Shown: positions 58,137 through 64,000 of the stretch, piece after piece
Layout of the letters: each line of letters starts with the position of its first letter
How positions within the stretch are numbered: position 1 is the stretch's first letter
Assembly (NCBI RefSeq): GCF_963855985.1
Contig: NC_087099.1
Location: forward strand, 14,290,001 to 14,354,000
Source of the DNA: Ostrinia nubilalis
Lineage: Eukaryota; Arthropoda; Insecta; Lepidoptera; Crambidae
Direction of reading: 5' to 3'
Length of the DNA stretch: 64,000 nt
The notes under the pieces: generated by a model
What the model was told of the DNA's origin: nothing
The model's input: only the letters and a program-made list of their open reading frames with translations
Databases searched by the model: none
Made by a program: the position numbers and the translations under genes

Positions 58137-58316
58137 GATGCCACTAATTTAAGCAGCTGATCACAATAAAATTTCACAATTTATTGAAAGAGACCTCATT
58201 TAGAATTAATTTTACGATAAAACTTGCAATTGCAAAAGCAAAACAAACCACTGCGTATGTGACAGGAAAAACAGCTGTGTTAGTGTTGTACCTGCTCAAT
58301 GTTTACTGTCATTAAT

Positions 58317-58328
58317 TGTATCGATACT
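58317..58328. promoter_or_regulatory. DRE-like motif upstream of EPG5
   Basis: An exact TATCGATA octamer at 58319-58326, about 185 bp upstream of the EPG5 start codon and just inside a MITE at 58.36 kb. TATCGATA is the DREF-binding core of many insect housekeeping promoters. Function here is inferred from position only. Confidence 0.4.
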
Positions 58329-58359
58329 GTTCATAGACAATTTGTCAATGTTGTAGTTT

Positions 58360-58548
58360 AATGAGGGTTTTCGCGAATGAAAAATCCGCCAGATGGCAAT
58401 ACGTAGATGCGAGGTCCAAATGCTGCATGATTGGTTATTTTTGACATGACATTGACAGATATGTCAAAATCCACCAATCACGCAGCAGTCAGACCCCACA
58501 TCCACGTCCCGCCATCTAGCGGATCTTTCATTCGCGCAAACCCTCATT
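58360..58548. mobile_element. Palindromic MITE 'AATGAGGGTTTTCGCG', copy 2
   Basis: 189 bp, more diverged than copy 1. It bounds the EPG5 upstream region about 224 bp from the start codon. Confidence 0.85.
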
Positions 58549-58607
58549 AGGTTTACCAGAATCTCATGGCAAATGGGGAAAATAAACTTTGTTGTGTACA
58601 ATACTGT

Positions 58608-59018
58608 GCCCCGATTGCGCTAAATATTTTCAACTACAACGCGACTAGACGAACGACAATCACAAATTCGTATCGTGGTGTCGCTTTGACAGCTAGTTTA
58701 AACGAAAACAAAACGCAACTAATTCTTTGTGTAAAAGCTGAAAGAAAGCTACTTTTACTCAAACTCGAATCAAACGCCTTCACGGACATTTGCTGTTTTA
58801 GTGAAAAAATTAGGTGTTCGGACTTTTATTGAAAAGTAATTAAATCCGTTGTTTCGTCTTTGTTTGCGCGTGAACTTTACTGCGATACCGAATTTGCATC
58901 TCAATTGGAATGAAAAACGGAGCGTAACTACGTAGAAGGTACTTATTCTTATCTATGGCGCAACTGGAGAAGAAGCACCAATGAATTAGAGACATTAAAA
59001 ATTAGCGCAATCGGAGCC
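58608..59018. mobile_element. TIR element family 'CCCCGATTGCG', copy 2
   Basis: Ends GCCCCGATTGCGCTAAATAT and AAATTAGCGCAATCGGAGC; inverted relative to 3066-3388. Confidence 0.7.
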
Positions 59019-59426
59019 CTGGGGAAGTTGGATTTAACGATCTTGATACTGTTTAATTTTTAATTAATGACTTTAATTGTATTTAATGAACATGAAGTAC
59101 GATTTACAAATATGTAGGTATACATTTTAGGTATGTATATGAAGAATTTTGTTACACATCGGGTTTTTGACATAGGGAAATGTCTTGAAAAATAAGTAAT
59201 TTTACTTAAGAACAAAAAGAAGCCACAATGAAGAAAGGATAAGTATATAACACTCCATGAAACTTAAATAAAAATTTAATTTATTAAAATTTATCGACTG
59301 TCGATAAATATCTAACTGTCGATTGTTTTGTTCAGCCCTAGAAAAGAAATGTTTGACATCACTGACGCATAATTGACATTTTCTCATACTTTCGTTCGGA
59401 AATCCCTACCTATTTCGTTCGTTCAT

Positions 59427-59575
59427 TTCAGCCAAATGACGTCCACTGCTGCTGGAGAAAGGCCTCCCCCAAGTATTTCCATAACGACCGGTCCTGCGCT
59501 GCCTGCATCCAGGCTCTTCCCGCGACCTTCACCAGATCGTCGGTCCAACTAATGGGAGGCCTGCCCACGCCGTTT
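59427..59575 (-). mobile_element. RTE LINE 3' fragment
   Basis: TTTCAGCCAAATGACGTCCA ... CTTCACCAGATCGTCGGTCC, between EPG5 and the MADF gene. Confidence 0.8.
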
Positions 59576-59579
59576 CCAC

Positions 59580-60137
59580 AGAGCACCTATTTTTACCGAA
59601 ATACTAAATTTTATGAAATTCACAAATCGGGTGCCCCAAGCACGAATAACTCTCGTAGTAGTACCTAGCTATAGTTGTTCTAGTCTTGAACACAATCTTG
59701 AATGATTTAATTTGCATAATATAAACTATAAAAAGATGTCTTTCGACAAAAGCTAGAGGCTAAACATTATTTTCATACTCAGTTTCACGCAAATAAATTC
59801 CAAAAAAAAATAAAAAGTCCCACCCTTTACCGAAACAATTTTTATTTTATAAATAACTAATCAGATTTTTTTACTAGTTTAACTAAAATAAGTATGATGC
59901 ACCTTTTTTTTTCAAAACTAATAAAATACTTAAAAAGTAGGTAGGTACATAGGTACTTACACCATGACGAAATGTTCTATTTAAAATAGATCTATTCATA
60001 TCACATTTTAATAAATTAACTTATTAATTATTTATCAAAATCTATAAAAATATTTATGCACAATCTAGTAACAACAAGTAACCTATTTTTAGAACAATCA
60101 ATAAGTAGGTAGGAAAATCAATAGGCAGGAAATAGTC
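59580..60137. other. Downstream region of the MADF gene, no gene seen
   Basis: AT-rich, presumably holding the 3' UTR and polyadenylation site of the MADF-BESS gene (TTTATT on the plus strand near 59.84 kb is one candidate signal). Confidence 0.4.
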
Positions 60138-60623
60138 TTAAGAAGGTGGTTGGGTCTGCAGTTGATCTTGGTATGGTACGTTCTCGTCTTCATACTCCAG
60201 GCGGCTTTGAGAGTGAGTGACAATGAACACAGGAGACTTCACTTTCCTCTGCGCCGGGGAAGGCGGGGAGTACCTGCCGGCCTGCGACGAGCTCTGCATT
60301 TTGGCGCGAAACATGATGTTGTCTATCTCGTGCATAGTGACGTCACGCTGGTGCTCATCCAGTTTCCTTAATTTCTTCGCCAAAAGCTGGCCGTATAGGT
60401 CGTATTCGTCGGCTTCGCGCTTCTCAGCATTATTTTTCATCAACTTCGATGTGTCTGATGGGTTCTTCTTGATGTAAATTTCAGTACTACATTTGCTCTG
60501 GGACTGCGCTACGCTTCCAGCGGGTTTGTATGGCGACCCATCTGCGTTGATTCGAATACAATGGGCGGTGGTTCGACTTTTGTGGTCGCTCACTTGTAGC
60601 GAGTTGTAAGATGTGTCAAAGAA
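60138..60623 (-). CDS. MADF-BESS protein exon 2 (BESS motif, stop)
   Basis: 486 nt including TAA, acceptor TTTGTTCCAG, phase 0. It encodes 161 residues; total protein 269 aa. Residues ~182-214 (YDLYGQLLAKKLRKLDEHQR...IDNIM) fit the BESS protein-interaction motif that usually accompanies MADF domains. The linker is Ser/Lys-rich and the C terminus Gln/Pro-rich. MADF-BESS proteins act as nuclear transcription regulators in Drosophila; the role here is inferred. Confidence 0.85.
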   Translation of the reverse strand, partial: FFDTSYNSLQVSDHKSRTTAHCIRINADGSPYKPAGSVAQSQSKCSTEIYIKKNPSDTSKLMKNNAEKREADEYDLYGQLLAKKLRKLDEHQRDVTMHEIDNIMFRAKMQSSSQAGRYSPPSPAQRKVKSPVFIVTHSQSRLEYEDENVPYQDQLQTQPPS

Positions 60624-61581
60624 CTGGAACAAAAATACAAGAATGTCAACATTCGATCGATGTAAGGGTTTCGTTCGTTATAATTATCCTAGTAACGTAT
60701 CGGAATTTTCACCCAGGTACGAATTGACCCGACTAGGATAAACTATATCCCCACGGCACTCATGGCAAAATCAAACCTCATCATGGACCTTAAAAAAATC
60801 CTCAGTCATAGTACCACTTACTTACTTCTAACTCGAATAAGTATAGGTACCTACTAATAATATCCTACCCGCCGCCTGACCACAGTTTGTGACAGTGGCG
60901 GGTATGCAACTCAACTTATTCTACCACCGAAAAAAAAGGTCATGGTTCGATTAGCCGACTAATTTTAAAAAAATTACAAAAAAGTTTAGCTTCACACGAC
61001 TTATAATAACTTCTCGTCCATCTATCAATAATAATTACTAACTATTTCGTAAGTCTTACTTCGGTGATAACTATATCATAAATCCCTATAGGTAGGTACC
61101 TACCTAATTTTATTTCCAGAGATAATTGAATGCAAAACTCAATACTTATTAACAATAGGTTGGTACTTTGAGTCAACAATATTAACGCTGTCTTAGTCAC
61201 CACGTTTGCTCGAAAACATCATTAATACGACATCCAAAGGTCCATAGGGCCTGAAGGTCAGAATGCCAAAGTCCTATTTATTTTATAGTTGTTTTAATAA
61301 AAAAGCCATAAAACATAAAACGCTACGCACAACCAATGACGTGGTGCGCACAGAGCAGCCTACAACATGTAAACCACAATGTAAACGCACAGCTGTTTGC
61401 GTCCTTCCTTGGTTGGCATTTGGCATAACATTTGCCATAGTTTGGCCAATGTCCAAAACTTTTTAGGTAACATAAATCCGGGAAATGAATTAGTTTACTA
61501 ACTAAAAAGTAACTAAAATTATATTTAATATTTTTGTATATTGTTTAAGAAAACAAAATATCACGTGATATAACAAAATAC
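60624..61581 (-). other. Intron of the MADF-BESS gene
   Basis: 958 bp, GT...AG bounded, AT-rich, with no recognised repeat or coding segment. Confidence 0.75.
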
Positions 61582-61905
61582 CTCGCTTTCCATTTGATTC
61601 GTACTGTCGCATTCGTATCTCCCGCCAAGAAAGCTTTCCATCAGCGGATAGGCAAACCATGGCGTGTGATAGCCCTCTTGATTTTTCTTTTTGTTTAAAT
61701 GCATCCTAAACGACGTCATCAGAGACTCTTTTTTCTTTTTGAGGTCAGGGATCGTGCAATTTATGCTCAAAGACATTTGTATTCGAAGCCAAGCATCCGT
61801 AATTTCACTTCTATTTCTATGCAAAGGATGTTTTGGGTCCCAAAGTATTTGTTCCTTTTTGTAAAGTTCTATGAATTCTAATACAGTATCGTTACTCCAC
61901 GACAT
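61582..61905 (-). CDS. MADF-BESS protein exon 1 (MADF domain)
   Basis: 324 nt from ATG to a GTATTTTG donor, phase 0. It encodes MSWSNDTVLEFIELYKKEQI...LWDPKHPLHRNRSEITDAW...KKESLMTSFRMHLNKKKN..., the pattern of the MADF (Myb/SANT-like, Adf-1-type) DNA-binding domain: a hydrophobic-acidic first helix, LWDPKHPLHRN, and DLKKKKESLMTSFR. The domain fills roughly residues 9-95. It lies upstream of EPG5 on the same strand. MADF proteins are numerous in insects, so no orthologue name is given. Confidence 0.88.
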
Positions 61906-63416
61906 CGCTATTTATAGAATTTATTTCACTAAAAGTCACACACAGAAAGCGTCTACACACTCATGTGTGCAGTATGGTACTGAGGCCAACAGCCAATCAG
62001 ATTCAGCCGTCTATCCAATGTTGGTATGTGTGTTGTTGGCCTCGGTCCACAAATTATCCGATCAATGTTCGCCAAGGGTTGGCTTACATATTCATATGGC
62101 GGATTTACACTATGCGGAAATTAGCCGAGTCAAGTCAAAAAAACAGAGGAGTGGGGGTTTTGATTGGTAGGTAGTTAGTAACCATTAGTAGGTTACTATA
62201 AAATTAGGTATGTAGCCTACCTTCTTCGAAAAATCGGATATGGTAATTTACATCTCTTTTTAAGAAAAAAGCCACGGAGTTACGTAATGTTAGGTCAAAT
62301 CAGCTACATACTTTAGCCTAGCCTATTTACTAATTAGGTACCTACTCAACATTTTCTTGAGTGCAAAGTACAGCGTTACTTTGATGATGAAATCTGTTAG
62401 TCATGCATGATCATGATTCAATTAAGGATAAACATTGCCCTTCTTTCGCATCGGAAGTATGCACAAACAAGATCCAAAGTCCACAAGCACAGCGCCTAGA
62501 TCTATTATTTGACGCAATAAAATTCTAAAGCCTATCAGGCTCACAACACAAGAGATCATTTTTAGGATGATTTTTAAAAAGAAATGGTGTGTATACCTGT
62601 AATTGAGGTCATAATATACTCATCATGACTGTGTTCAAACTCAAAATGTATGAACTGTAGTATATGACTTATAATAATTAAATAAATAGGTTCCCCTAGG
62701 CTACGATTCTCCCCATACCATACCAAATGGTAAAAGTACCTAGCAAGAATAAAGTAACCTACGGATAGAATGGAACTAGAAATTAGGAAATAAGTCTATA
62801 CTGCCTACAAGTAAATAGGTTCAAGAAGTTGAACTTTTCTTTTTTTTACAGGTGTATAATTTTTTGATTTTTTGTTGTTAGCCCTATTTTTCCTCTCAGT
62901 TTCAATCAGTCTGCCGGTGTTTAATTCGTTCATTCTTTACATAATAAGTCGGCGGAAATCACAGATATGGATAGATGAAGCATGTGTCAAAAATTGTATG
63001 AAGCCGAGCGTGCCACTTTTTAAACGTCATTAGTGTCATTTTAGCGAATTTTAGTGATTGCCGCAACGTAAAAGTAATCGTATCATCGTACTGCATTCGC
63101 AAAGTCATCGAATGATATCGTATGACTCGATTCGAAAATTAATTAATTCCGATAAAACTGATATTTTATTAAATTTATTTATAGCTAGTCTGACTGTGGA
63201 TTAAAATAATTTTGTAGCGGTAGACGTTATTCTACATTATTTATTTTTGTTGTGCCTAATGTTTATGAAAGTAATGATCGTTATTCTATTATGTTAAATA
63301 GTACTACTAGTAATTCATTCATAAAATAAAGACTATTCACTCAAACTTTTTATTTTTAATAAATGTAAAAATGCGTAGTTTTGCCAATACGTTTTGTTTC
63401 ATAAAGCTAAGTCAGG
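61906..63416. other. Region upstream of the MADF gene, nothing recognised
   Basis: The first ~250 bp contain two CCAAT boxes (AGCCAATCAG, ATCCAATG) and are the likely promoter region. The remaining 1.2 kb is AT-rich without recognised repeats or coding sequence. Confidence 0.45.
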
Positions 63417-64000
63417 TATAGCCTGACCAGGAACATAAAAACCCTGACATAGAGGCGCGTCAATTGCATTTGATAGTGCAACACTGAGTACAGTCGTACC
63501 TGTGTTAAATTAATAGGCTAACTTTATGTATCAGGATTCAGGATTACGGGCTAATTTGATATTTTCATAAATTAACGAAAAAATATTATTATAGGTAACC
63601 TGATTTAAATAAATTAAATGAAACCATCAATCGAGCTAGTAGAATTTATTTTATTATTCATCAATAATCAAATTCAGAACTTGAATATTCAACTGCAATG
63701 TCTGCTCATGAACGCTTCAAACTCGGTACTTCTTTCCCAATCCCATAAAATTCAACACTTAGAAAGTGACAAAAATTTTTTAAATAGGTAGTTGAAACAA
63801 ACCACAGCTAATTTTCATAGTGGACTGTAATATACGATAAACATGTCAGTCAATTTGACAACCTTTGTCGGAAACATTAATTCAATGAAAATATTGTCCG
63901 AACCCTTAGTAATTCTCTTCGACAAATACTTTAACACATTGTGAACCACTTTTCTTTCAAGACTATAAAAATATTTTAGCAATTTAATTCATAAAACCAA
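63417..64000. mobile_element. TIR element B, second copy (cut by window edge)
   Basis: Begins TATAGCCTGACCAGGAACAT and follows the reverse complement of 8191-7600 closely, with few differences over about 580 bp, implying fairly recent mobility of this family. Confidence 0.85.

Overview
The window is nuclear DNA of a moth or butterfly. The evidence is a split-exon gene on the minus strand, a tRNA-headed SINE, many RTE-type LINE tails of the kind common in Lepidoptera, and dense DNA-transposon debris. No bacterial or organellar gene organisation is seen.

Main gene (1860-58136, minus): the insect orthologue of EPG5 (ectopic P granules protein 5). EPG5 is the metazoan autophagy tether that promotes fusion of autophagosomes with late endosomes and lysosomes. 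I recognise 33 coding exons. Every acceptor/donor pair joins in a consistent reading phase from the ATG at 58136 to the exon at 1860. The minimal model is about 1,964 codons, and the C-terminal end lies beyond position 1. Residue order follows vertebrate EPG5 throughout, from memory of that protein and not from a database search. One stretch, expected between 4230 and 12579, could not be found; that interval is filled by transposons.

Upstream gene (60138-61905, minus): a two-exon MADF-BESS DNA-binding protein of 269 aa. Nothing coding was recognised from 62.2 kb to the right edge.

The remarkable feature is that about 12 EPG5 exons are locally multiplied in tandem. Clean arrays are 10 x 156 bp (exon 4), 5 x 159 bp (exon 6), 5 x 181 bp (exon 9) and 3 x 168 bp (exon 28). 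Older or disrupted arrays sit at exons 12, 13, 14, 15, 16, 26, 30 and 32. In the best-resolved cases the unit is the exon plus its own splice-site flanks, leaving only 33-35 nt between copies. Several arrays carry a different transposon inside a single copy, so at least those are old genomic structures and not assembly stutter. Mobile elements also end within about 30 bp of many EPG5 splice sites.

Mobile DNA by region: a decayed BEL/Pao element (left edge); a LINE split by a nest of TIR elements and a mariner (4.95-12.1 kb); large TIR elements at 28.7 and 30.8 kb; a 1.46 kb TRIM-like LTR element at 37.2 kb; a 1.9 kb palindrome at 48.9 kb; five copies of a ~520 bp repeat; and at least ten MITE families with two or more copies here.
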